Position numbers and translations under genes: made by a program. A stretch of DNA of 64,000 bases, taken from contig MHBL01000055.1 in the NCBI GenBank assembly GCA_001803235.1, positions 18,913 to 82,912 on the forward strand, read 5' to 3'. The notes beneath the pieces were generated by a model. It did not search any database and was not told where the DNA came from. It saw only the letters and a program-made list of their open reading frames with translations. Below are positions 19,301 to 27,544 of this stretch, in pieces. The stretch's first letter is position 1. Every line of letters begins with the position of its first letter. This stretch comes from Lentisphaerae bacterium RIFOXYA12_64_32. GTDB taxonomy: Bacteria > Verrucomicrobiota > Lentisphaeria > Oligosphaerales > YB12-FULL-65-16.

Positions 19301-19656
19301 GGAGAACCTGTGGTGCGAATTGTCGTTCGGCGTCAGCGGTTCCCGGGCGGCGGACCGCCCCATCATTCCGGCATGAAACTCGTGCGTCTTGGCCTGAGTT
19401 CCGCCTTTCAGGCGAAAGCCGCGGCGCGGCTCGATCGAGCGGCCGGGGATCGGCTCGCTCAAGCTCGCCTGCCACTTCCGCCTGAAGGCGGGACTCAGAC
19501 GTGGACGGCGCGTCTGCGAAAGGGTCGAGTTCAATGGGAGGAGAAGGCGGCGCGGCCATCGAGAGTCCCGGCGAGGTAGTGCCGTTGGAGACGTCAATGC
19601 CGGCAGAGGGCGTGACGGGTAGGCGTTCATGGAATCAGAAAAAGGAGATTCTGGCG
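19301..19656. other. Intergenic stretch with inverted repeat
   Basis: No credible gene. The stretch holds the 105-bp inverted repeat at 19394-19498 and the ribosome-binding site (AAAGGAG) of pseudopilin 2. Open frames crossing it have no recognisable protein. Confidence 0.6.
19394..19498. repeat. 105-bp inverted-repeat element
   Basis: The left arm CTGAGTTCCGCC...CAGGCG (19394-19414) is the reverse complement of the right arm CGCCTGAAGGCG...CTCAG (19479-19498) with one gap and one mismatch. The arms themselves contain CCGCCT/AGGCGG palindromes like the hairpin at 44846-44864. No transposase is nearby. It could be a MITE-like or REP-like element. Confidence 0.7.
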
Positions 19657-20322
19657 ATGAAAAGCGCGGCGCACACGGGGCGGAAGTTCACGTTGATCGA
19701 ATTGTTGGTGGTGATCGCGATCATCGCGATCCTGGCGTCCATGCTGCTGCCGGCGTTACGCCAGGCCAAGGACAAGGCGCGGCAAGTGGAGTGCCTGAAC
19801 AACCTCAAGCAGATGGGATTGGCTATCCTCCACTACGTGGACGACTGGGACGGCCAACTGCCGGCCCACATGGCCGCTTGGAGCGCCGGTCCGCCTGTGG
19901 TTTTCGGGCAACCCTGGTTGCCGCAACTGCTTGCCGGCTACCTGGGCGGTTCCCTGACGGCGGCGCCCCCAGGCAAAATCTGGCACTGCCCGTCGGAAAC
20001 CAACCATCATCCCAACGCCCTTCTAATGGACTACGGCGACAACCTCCATGTCATTCCCAACGTTGCCACGAACAAGAGGGCCCTGTCCCAGTTCAAACGC
20101 CCCGCGGAACTGATGACGAAGTGCGATGCCCGCGTCATTAACGCTGGGGTGCTCCAGGGCAGTTGGTCCATGTCCTGTACGGTTTGCGTACCGGCAAGCG
20201 GGCTATGGGCGCGCCATTCGAACGGAACGGTCTGCCTTTTCCTGGACGGCCATGCCGAGTGGTTGCCCTACGGGGCGATCATGGGGAACAAGGGCGACCT
20301 CTGGGGCCACTCGAGCTGGTGA
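19657..20322 (+). CDS. Pseudopilin-like protein 2 (prepilin-type N-terminus, H-X9-DG C-terminus)
   Basis: A 221-residue protein with leader [10 protein letters not shown] before the helix [20 protein letters not shown], then [20 protein letters not shown]. The C-terminal signature is [12 protein letters not shown], His-X9-Asp-Gly. AAAGGAG precedes ATG 19657. It ends 60 bp before the GH20 gene at 20383 on the same strand, so the two are almost certainly one operon. The protein may be a minor pseudopilin, or a surface protein that borrows the prepilin leader for export. Which it is cannot be read from sequence. Confidence 0.92.
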   Translation: MKSAAHTGRKFTLIELLVVIAIIAILASMLLPALRQAKDKARQVECLNNLKQMGLAILHYVDDWDGQLPAHMAAWSAGPPVVFGQPWLPQLLAGYLGGSLTAAPPGKIWHCPSETNHHPNALLMDYGDNLHVIPNVATNKRALSQFKRPAELMTKCDARVINAGVLQGSWSMSCTVCVPASGLWARHSNGTVCLFLDGHAEWLPYGAIMGNKGDLWGHSSW

Positions 20323-20382
20323 GTGGCGCGGCGGCGGGGTGGGTGCGGAACCGGAGGACGATCGGAGCAAGGGAGTACGGAC

Positions 20383-23373
20383 ATGAAACGAACCAGTCTG
20401 CTTCTCGGCGTCGGAGTGCTGCTTCTGTGCCTGGACGCACGCGCGGTCTGGGTGGAGTCGGGGTACATGGCGGGCGAGTTCCGCCTCCGCAACGAAATGG
20501 CGCTGCTCTGCGGGCCGCAGACGATCATCGAGGGTTTCAGTTTCTATCTCGCGGACAAAGACTGGCACCCGGTGTTCCCGAAGTCGAACGAGCCGGGGTA
20601 TGCGGTCTCCGTGTCCGGCACCACGGCAACGATGACGTCGAAGGCGAACCCGGCCGCCAAGGTGGAGCAGGTCTACACCATCACTCCGGACGGCATGCGG
20701 GTTGACATCACTGCCGAAATCCTTCCCAATTCCGGTGCGTGCTACGCCGTGTGTGACATGTTCATCAGCAAGCCGGTATTCGCCGGTGCGCCGGTGAAGC
20801 GGGACGGCCAGGCGCCGCTGGTCCTGGACCCCGCGAAGTGGGCCACGATCGATGTCGACCGTGTCACGCTTGCCACTCCGGACGGGGACTGGGTCTTCAC
20901 CCTCACTTCCAGCGGTCCGGGCAAGTGGGGGCTGCGCTCGGTCTGTGACCGCGCCTGGGGCGCGGAGGAGAAGAAGACGTTCTCGTTCCTGAATCAGGCG
21001 AGTGACGTTCCGGCTGAGGGCATGACCGAGAAGCTGTCGATCGAGGTGCGGTTCCTGCCGAAGCCGGATTACGCGGCGAAGATCGACGGCCTGTTCGCCG
21101 AGAAGACGTCGTCCTATCTCACCTCCCTGCTCCGCCGCTATGGTGCCGTGTCTGCCGAAAGTGAGCTGCCCGCCGACCCGGCACAACGCGCCGCCTGGCT
21201 GACGGGCAAGGTTTGTGACGTCGCGGCAAATCTGGATGAGAATGGGCTTGACCCGCAGGCCGGCGTGGTCATTCCGGCGCCCAAGTCGTACCAGCGAGGG
21301 CCCGGCGTGTTCAGCGTGCCGCAGGCGTTTGACGTCGTGTGCGCCCCCACTCATGACGCGGCCCTCGAAGTCCTGACCGAAGACCTGGCGCGGTTTGGGG
21401 TGAGTGTGGCGCGGACCGACCCGCTGCCTGAGTCCACGGGGCTGCCGGCCGTACTCTCGTTCCTGCACCTGAAGCGTGCGTCGACGCAAGGTTCGGGCAA
21501 ACCGGGTTTGGTGATGGGGGTCTGGTCCCGGGACGCCTTTGTCCGAAACGCCTGCAAGCGTCTGGGGATCGACGTCGAAGAGAAGTCATGCGGCCCCGAG
21601 GGTTACGTGCTGGCGGTCACGCCGACGATGGTGCTCATCGCCGGCGGCGACGATGCGGGCGTTCTGTACGGCGCGCAGACCTTGCGGCAGCTCCTGCGCA
21701 AGGGCGCTGGCGGCGCCGAGATCCCGGCCGTGACGATCAACGACTGGCCGGATATGAAATTCCGCGGTTTCTACGTCGAGGGTGCGGACCGGGTGGCCAA
21801 CACGGAGGAACTGCGGCGGCTCATCCGCAACACCTATTCCTACTTCAAGGCGAACACCGTTGCCTTCGAGGTGCGGTGGTCTCTGCTCCAGTGGAAATCG
21901 CACCCGGAACTGGCGTCCGACAAGGCGCTGCCGGTTGAGGATCTGGCCGCGATCTCGGCGTATGCGCGTCGGTTCCATCTCGAGGTCATTCCGGCCGTGT
22001 TCACGTACGGTAAGGTGGGGGACCTGGTCCGGAAGCACCCCGAGATCGCCGAAGTCCCGGACACGGGCAAGAACGAGCCGATGGATCAGTTTGCCTACTG
22101 CCCGAACAAGCCGGAGAGCTATGCACTCGTTTTCGACCTTCTGAACGAAGTCGTCCAGGCGACCCAGTGCCGGCGCCTGCACATTGGGCACGACGAGATC
22201 AAGGGCATGGCATTGTGCCCGACCTGCAAGGCGATGCCGCCGGCCGATCTGTTCGCGAACGACGTCAACAAGATTGCCGGCTGGCTGGCAGAGCGCCATG
22301 TCGAGACGCTGATCTGGGGTGATTTCCTGTTGGACGGAGAACGGTGGAAACCGCTCGGTGTCGATGCGGCCAACAGCGGCAACCCGTACTATGGCGGGCT
22401 CGATGTCGCGCCCGCGGCCGACAAGATCCGCAAGGATGTGATCATCGCGGACTGGCACTACTGCAACGCCAAGACCTACCCGTCCCTGGCGTATTTTGCG
22501 GAAAAGGGGTTCCGGGTCATCGGCTGTCCCTGGCACAAGACCGGTAACAACTACTGGATCACGCAGGGGATCCACGCCATCAACCAGATGGGCGTCCTGG
22601 TCACGGACTGGGGGTTCCTGGCGACGCGGTCGCCCGGCGCCGACTCGATGATCAGCGTGGCCTGCGCCTGGGACACGGCTATGCCGGATCCGGACCACCT
22701 GACGTGGTCGCCTGAGGCCGTGCTGGCTGCGTCGATCATCAGGAAGGACAGGCCATCCGGATTCGCGGGGGCGAACTTCGCACCCGTGAGCCTGGAACCG
22801 GCTGCGAACCGGCCGTTGTCAGGGACCGAAAATGCGTGGTTCGGCGCCAGCATGCGGCACGGCCTGGTCGCACCGCCGGCTGGGGCCAAGCGGCTGTTTG
22901 GCGTCGACTACCAGATCGGCGAGAAGTGCGTGGTGGTCGGCAATGCGAAGACCGGGCAGGGGATCGAAGCGACCAGCGCCAAGATCCCCGTGAACATGAC
23001 GGCCCGGAGTCTGGTCTTCCTGCAAGCCTTGGCGGTGGACGAACCGGCCGTAGGGCTGCGAGCCTACGGCCAGTACCACGTGACCTACGCCAGCGGCCAG
23101 ACCGCGGACGTCGCCATCGACGGCCGAAACATCACGCATTGGCTGTCGCGGGCGCCGCGCCAGAACCCGTGGATGCCCTGGCTCTATGGGCAGACCTGGG
23201 ACGCAACCCTGGCCTGGGAGGGTTGTACCAAGTCAGGCGAACCGGTTAACATCCAGGCGTACGAATGGGTCAACCCGCGCCCCGACGACCCGATCGCGTC
23301 TGTGGAGATGACAGCGAAACAGGATGTCGCGGGGCTGAAACTCGGGCTGGTGGCGCTGACCGTGGTGCGGTGA
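20383..23373 (+). CDS. Secreted GH20 beta-N-acetylhexosaminidase-like enzyme
   Basis: A 996-residue secreted protein (signal peptide TSLLLGVGVLLLCLDARA). A beta-sandwich region (about 20-280) precedes a GH20b-like domain (about 293-453, VVIPAPKSYQRG) and a GH20 barrel with HIGHDEI, catalytic pair D604-E605. Nine to twelve residues later comes LCPTCKA, matching CDRC in the giant GH20 protein, so this subfamily carries a CxxC near the active site. LIWGDFLL and a C-terminal beta domain follow. It would remove terminal N-acetyl-glucosamine or -galactosamine from a glycan. ATG 20383 has GGGAG eight bases upstream. It lies 60 bp behind pseudopilin 2. Confidence 0.9.
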   Translation: MKRTSLLLGVGVLLLCLDARAVWVESGYMAGEFRLRNEMALLCGPQTIIEGFSFYLADKDWHPVFPKSNEPGYAVSVSGTTATMTSKANPAAKVEQVYTITPDGMRVDITAEILPNSGACYAVCDMFISKPVFAGAPVKRDGQAPLVLDPAKWATIDVDRVTLATPDGDWVFTLTSSGPGKWGLRSVCDRAWGAEEKKTFSFLNQASDVPAEGMTEKLSIEVRFLPKPDYAAKIDGLFAEKTSSYLTSLLRRYGAVSAESELPADPAQRAAWLTGKVCDVAANLDENGLDPQAGVVIPAPKSYQRGPGVFSVPQAFDVVCAPTHDAALEVLTEDLARFGVSVARTDPLPESTGLPAVLSFLHLKRASTQGSGKPGLVMGVWSRDAFVRNACKRLGIDVEEKSCGPEGYVLAVTPTMVLIAGGDDAGVLYGAQTLRQLLRKGAGGAEIPAVTINDWPDMKFRGFYVEGADRVANTEELRRLIRNTYSYFKANTVAFEVRWSLLQWKSHPELASDKALPVEDLAAISAYARRFHLEVIPAVFTYGKVGDLVRKHPEIAEVPDTGKNEPMDQFAYCPNKPESYALVFDLLNEVVQATQCRRLHIGHDEIKGMALCPTCKAMPPADLFANDVNKIAGWLAERHVETLIWGDFLLDGERWKPLGVDAANSGNPYYGGLDVAPAADKIRKDVIIADWHYCNAKTYPSLAYFAEKGFRVIGCPWHKTGNNYWITQGIHAINQMGVLVTDWGFLATRSPGADSMISVACAWDTAMPDPDHLTWSPEAVLAASIIRKDRPSGFAGANFAPVSLEPAANRPLSGTENAWFGASMRHGLVAPPAGAKRLFGVDYQIGEKCVVVGNAKTGQGIEATSAKIPVNMTARSLVFLQALAVDEPAVGLRAYGQYHVTYASGQTADVAIDGRNITHWLSRAPRQNPWMPWLYGQTWDATLAWEGCTKSGEPVNIQAYEWVNPRPDDPIASVEMTAKQDVAGLKLGLVALTVVR

Positions 23374-23395
23374 GGACGGCCCACCGCGGAGCGAC

Positions 23396-23545
23396 AGTGG
23401 CGCGGGACCTCCGGGACCGCAGCGGGGTGCGCAGGTCTGTCCCGGACCGAGGCCCTCGGCCGGGGATCCGTCTTCGTCCAGGCAACTTCGCCGGACAGAG
23501 CCGGCCGGCGCACCCCAGTTCGGCGCGGGACGCGCCGAGCCACTC
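23396..23545. repeat. Dispersed palindromic repeat R1, copy B (fullest)
   Basis: Starts AGTGGCGCGGGACC and ends GCGGGACGCGCCGAGCCACT, so the ends are imperfect inverted repeats; inner GCGGGGTGCGC and GCGCACCCC also pair, and GAGGCCCTCGGCC is at the centre. A 150-bp intergenic hairpin-like element between the GH20 gene and the DUF3604 gene, with copies at 33-160 and 51516-51629. Confidence 0.8.
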
Positions 23546-23619
23546 CCGTAAGTGGTTCGGCGGCGGTTCCAGAACGAGTTCATATTGCGGCGCGATACCG
23601 ACGCCAACGGAGGATATCG

Positions 23620-25446
23620 ATGGACAATGGCAAACGCACCGTATTCACGCATTTCGGCATGATGCCGACGATGATCACGACCTCGCTGGCGGATGACGCG
23701 CACTACCGCGTCTGGTCGCGCGGCGAGGTGCGGACGCTCTGGCGCGAACTGCTGTACAAGACGCCGTTCCCCGCCACGGCCCACGCCACGCCGGACGCGG
23801 TCTTCGCCGGCCGGCGTTCGACCGTGACGATCACGCTTGTACCGCAGAAGGCGATCGCCGTGGGCGGGCACGTGACGCTGCTGCTGCCCGAGTTCTGGGG
23901 CGGGATTGCGCAGGAGCGCGACTGCACGACTTTCTTCCTCCGGCACTCGCCGCAGACCTACCCCGGCTACGTGAGCAGTCACATCACCGCGCGTGCCACG
24001 GGCGCGTGCCGTATTGAGGGCACCATCACCACCGCCGGGTCCGTGCACACGGTCATTGATGTGGTGGTGCTGGACGCGCCTCTGGCGCCGGGCGACCAAC
24101 TCGCCATCGTCATTGGCGACCCGTGCGGGCAACCCGTCCTGCCGATCGATTACAGCGGCACCTACTTCTTCAACCTGGCGGTCGATGCCGAGGGCAACAA
24201 GGACTACGCGGCCGTGCTGCCGTTGCCCGCTGTGCGGGTCATGGGCGACACGGCACAGCGCTACCGCGTGACTGTGCCGGCATGCTCCGCGGGAGACGAA
24301 CTCGCCGCACGCGTTGTCCCCATCGACGCGGCCCTCAATCGTTCCGAACTGCCGGTGGCAGCCCACGAAGCGACGGAGGACACCGGCGACGGGTTCCGGC
24401 GCGTCGTGGCCACGAACCGCAACGACGGCCTCGCGGGCCGGAGCAATCCCTCGGTCAGAGGCGAGTGGGTGCAGGGCTACAACGTGTACTTCGGCGAAAT
24501 CCACACGCACACGGAGTTGAGCGACGCCATTCGCAGCCTCGACGACGCGTACCTGTTCGCCCGCGACGTGCTCGGCCTGGACTTCGCCGCCATCTCAGAC
24601 CACTTCGAGAAGGGCCAGCCCAGCATGGTGCATCGCGCGTCCGACAAGTGGGCCATGACGAAGGACGCGGCGGCACGGTTCCACAACCCCGGCGCGTTTG
24701 TAACCCTGCTCGGGTACGAGTGGGGTGGAAAACCGCACATCAACATCTACTATCGCGGCGGCGACGGCCTATGCGTGCCGGCCGATGACCCGCGCGGGCG
24801 CAACCCTGCCGACCTGTACAAGACCCTGGCGCAGGACGGGAAACCGTTCGTGGCCATTCCGCACCACCCGAAGTACCTGTCCCCCGCCGACTGGTCCGTG
24901 ACCGATGGCCCGGCCCAGCGACTCATCGAGATCTACAGCGGCTGGGGCTCGTCGGAGGACGGCAACGAATCCGCCTACCGTGCATCGCTGGCGCGCGGAC
25001 TGCGCATGGGCATCATTGGCGGGACGGACAATCACATCGGGCGGCCTGGCCAGGGTAACCGCACGTTCGAGGGCGGCGGGCTGGCGTGCGTGCTGGCCCC
25101 GGCGCTGACGCGCGAAGCCCTCTTCGATGCGCTCATGGCCCGCCGGTGTTACGGCACAACCGGGGCGCGAATGCTCATCGATCTCCGGGTGAACGACACG
25201 TTGATGGGCGGCGAGACCGCCGCGCGGCCACAGCAGGCCGTATCCGTGCGGGCGATCGGCGAGGCGACGCTTTCAACCGTGGAGATCCTCCGCAACGGCG
25301 AGGTGGTTCACACACAAAAGGTCGCCGCCGATGCCGTCAAACTCGAGTGGGAAGATGCGTCCTCGACAGGTGGCGCCTACTATGCGCGCGTCACCCAGCG
25401 CGACGGGCACGTGGGCTGGGCCAGCCCGGTTTGGGTCGGCGGCTGA
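23620..25446 (+). CDS. DUF3604 (PHP-like) protein 1
   Basis: A 608-residue protein with no signal peptide. An N-terminal beta-rich half leads to a PHP-like metal-binding domain: VYFGEIHTHTELSDA with H295 and H297, then LDFAAISDH, IPHHPKY and IGGTDNH. The C-terminal beta domain ends VGWASPVWVG, an ending shared with the other two DUF3604 proteins here. The function of the family is unsettled; PHP folds are mostly phosphoesterases or metal-dependent hydrolases. ATG 23620 is preceded by ACGGAGGATATCG. It is followed 236 bp later by the ADP-ribosylglycohydrolase. A cytoplasmic role in handling the imported glycan is inferred. Confidence 0.88.
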   Translation: MDNGKRTVFTHFGMMPTMITTSLADDAHYRVWSRGEVRTLWRELLYKTPFPATAHATPDAVFAGRRSTVTITLVPQKAIAVGGHVTLLLPEFWGGIAQERDCTTFFLRHSPQTYPGYVSSHITARATGACRIEGTITTAGSVHTVIDVVVLDAPLAPGDQLAIVIGDPCGQPVLPIDYSGTYFFNLAVDAEGNKDYAAVLPLPAVRVMGDTAQRYRVTVPACSAGDELAARVVPIDAALNRSELPVAAHEATEDTGDGFRRVVATNRNDGLAGRSNPSVRGEWVQGYNVYFGEIHTHTELSDAIRSLDDAYLFARDVLGLDFAAISDHFEKGQPSMVHRASDKWAMTKDAAARFHNPGAFVTLLGYEWGGKPHINIYYRGGDGLCVPADDPRGRNPADLYKTLAQDGKPFVAIPHHPKYLSPADWSVTDGPAQRLIEIYSGWGSSEDGNESAYRASLARGLRMGIIGGTDNHIGRPGQGNRTFEGGGLACVLAPALTREALFDALMARRCYGTTGARMLIDLRVNDTLMGGETAARPQQAVSVRAIGEATLSTVEILRNGEVVHTQKVAADAVKLEWEDASSTGGAYYARVTQRDGHVGWASPVWVGG

Positions 25447-25507
25447 GACGCTGTGCCCGGTGCCGGCAAAAACCGTTTCGAGTGAGAAGGTGTCAAGAAA
25501 GGAATCC

Positions 25508-25582
25508 ACCTGTGCAATAAACCTGGCGGTCCGCCGAGCCCAGTCGAAGGCGAAGACACGCACAAGCCCTTATTGCACAGGT
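25508..25582. repeat. Short inverted repeat with ACCTGTGCAATAA ends
   Basis: ACCTGTGCAATAA (25508-25520) is the exact reverse complement of 25570-25582, with 49 bp between. The same CCTGTGCAATA end begins the 269-bp element at 47360-47628, so this may be a minimal member or a deletion derivative of that family. No T-tract follows, so a terminator is less likely. Confidence 0.6.
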
Positions 25583-25682
25583 TCTGAGAGACTCGGCGCC
25601 CCTGGACGGGCGGCACCGCCGAAGGCGGAAATGCCCTGATGCCGAATCAGAGTCCATGTCAATCTGAAAGTGAGGTTGCGCA

Positions 25683-27542
25683 ATGTCGAGCATCACGTAT
25701 GACGCGTATCGAACCAAGGTATTCGGTTGCTGGCTGGGCAAGTCCATCGGCGGCACGCTCGGCGGGCCGTGGGAGGGGCGGACTCCGCCGCGCGAACTGA
25801 CCTACTACGATCCCGTGCCGACGGCAATGCTCGAGAACGATGACCTAGACCTGCAGCTCGTGTGGCTGGCGCGACTGCGCGAATCGGGGTTCCCCATCAC
25901 CGGGACATTGTTCGCGCGTGCGTGGCCCGCGAACATCCAGGCGTGGCCGGACGAGTATGGCGTGTGCATCCGGAACCTTGACCAAGGTCTGCGACCGCCG
26001 TTGAGCGGCGCCTATGACAATGGGTTCACTGCCGGAATGGGTGCGGCCATACGCACTGAGCTCTGGGCTTGCCTGGCCCCGGGCGACCCGGGTCTGGCGC
26101 AACGCTTTGCCCGCGAGGATGCCCGCTCGGACCACGCCGGCGAAGGCGTGTACGCGGCGGAGTTCCTGGCCACCATCGAGAGTCTCGCGTTCGTCGAGTC
26201 GGATCGGGAGCGCCTCATCGATGCCGGCCTGCAGGCGATCCCGGCGCAGTGCCGGGTGGCGCGGGCCGTGCGCTTCGTGCGTGAGGAATGGGCGCGCCAG
26301 CCTGAGCGCGCCGCGGTGTTCGAGCGGCTCAACCGGTCGCATGGTCATCAGAACTTCACCGACGTGGCGATCAACCTGGCCATCATCGTGCTCGGCTGGT
26401 ACGCGGGCGGCGGCGACTTCGGGCGCTCGATCCTGGCTGCCGTCAACTGCGGCTACGATGCCGACTGCACGTGCGCCACCCTCGGCGCCATCCTGGGGCT
26501 GATCAACCCGCAGGGCATCGGCGAGGAGTGGAAGAAGCCCATCGGCGAGAAGATCGCCATCGGCGGCTACATCACGGGCATCGCGGCGCCCGCAACGCTG
26601 GATGAGCTCACCGACATCACCGGCACTTTGGCGCAGAAGGCGCTGTCATACTACGGCTCGTCGGTACGCCTGGTCAAGGGGCCGAAATCGCGCCTGGCCT
26701 GCCTCGAGCGTTACCCTGCAGCCACCGGACGCGCCCTGCGCACGTTGTCTGTGCCCGACTCGGCAAGTGTGCTGGCCGACTACCCGCTCCACGTCAGGCT
26801 CGACTACCCGGCCGCGGTGCGGGTCGCACCCGGCCAGCGCGGCCGTTTCCGGCTGGTCGTGACGAACGTAACGAACCGGGCGATCAAGGCGGCCATTGAA
26901 CTGCGTGCGCCGCTCGGGTGGCGGCTTGGCGGCCGCACGAAACTGAGCGTCACGGTCAAGCCCAAGGCAACCGTGTCGATGTCGCTCACCGCGATGCCGG
27001 AAGAGCACGCCTGGCGCCCGTATTCGTCCCAGCTCGGCGTGTTGTGCAAGGTGAACGGGGTTGTGCAGGAGTTGACGGCGGGCCTGCTCATGACCATCCC
27101 GTTCAGCGTTTGGGACCTTCGCGAAATCGCCGACAAGGAACCCGTGCGCCCCGCCGCTGCGCAGTGCGTGGAAGCTGCCTCTCACTTCCTCGATCTCGCA
27201 CCGTATGCGCGGCAGAACCGCGTGCTCGTGGCGCAGTTCGAATGCAAGGATTTCATTTCGCGGAACTCGAAGCGTCGTTTCGTCATTCAGGCATCGGCTG
27301 CGACGACGGTGTGGATCAATGGGGAGAAGGTCTTGGCGCACGATGGCGCCTGGCACGTGTCGGCACTGCATCGCGCCAGGAACACCTGCGCGGACGTGGT
27401 GGTCACGTCGCCGGTCCGCGTTACCATCGCGATCAGCGGCGGCACGCCGGGTGAGCTCTTTCATGCGATCGGCGAACCGAGCGGTAACTGCAACCGCTGG
27501 ACCGCGCTCGTGGAGTACCGTGGCCAGTGCCGAAAGGAATGA
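25683..27542 (+). CDS. ADP-ribosylglycohydrolase family protein with C-terminal beta domain
   Basis: A 619-residue protein without a signal peptide. Its N-terminal ~330 residues are an ADP-ribosylglycohydrolase fold: YRTKVFGCWLGKSIGGTLGG, an acidic motif NDDLDLQ (52-58) at the place of the usual DDT/S magnesium site, and NCGYDADCTCATLGAILG (255-272) for the second metal motif. The C-terminal ~290 residues are beta-rich (NVTNRAIKAAIELRAPLGW, VWINGEKVL) and may bind carbohydrate. Such fused ARG-like proteins are frequent in PVC glycan loci, where the substrate may be a glycoside rather than ADP-ribose. The next gene's ribosome-binding site lies inside its last codons. Family call firm; reaction uncertain. 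Confidence 0.88.
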   Translation: MSSITYDAYRTKVFGCWLGKSIGGTLGGPWEGRTPPRELTYYDPVPTAMLENDDLDLQLVWLARLRESGFPITGTLFARAWPANIQAWPDEYGVCIRNLDQGLRPPLSGAYDNGFTAGMGAAIRTELWACLAPGDPGLAQRFAREDARSDHAGEGVYAAEFLATIESLAFVESDRERLIDAGLQAIPAQCRVARAVRFVREEWARQPERAAVFERLNRSHGHQNFTDVAINLAIIVLGWYAGGGDFGRSILAAVNCGYDADCTCATLGAILGLINPQGIGEEWKKPIGEKIAIGGYITGIAAPATLDELTDITGTLAQKALSYYGSSVRLVKGPKSRLACLERYPAATGRALRTLSVPDSASVLADYPLHVRLDYPAAVRVAPGQRGRFRLVVTNVTNRAIKAAIELRAPLGWRLGGRTKLSVTVKPKATVSMSLTAMPEEHAWRPYSSQLGVLCKVNGVVQELTAGLLMTIPFSVWDLREIADKEPVRPAAAQCVEAASHFLDLAPYARQNRVLVAQFECKDFISRNSKRRFVIQASAATTVWINGEKVLAHDGAWHVSALHRARNTCADVVVTSPVRVTIAISGGTPGELFHAIGEPSGNCNRWTALVEYRGQCRKE

Positions 27543-27544
27543 CG

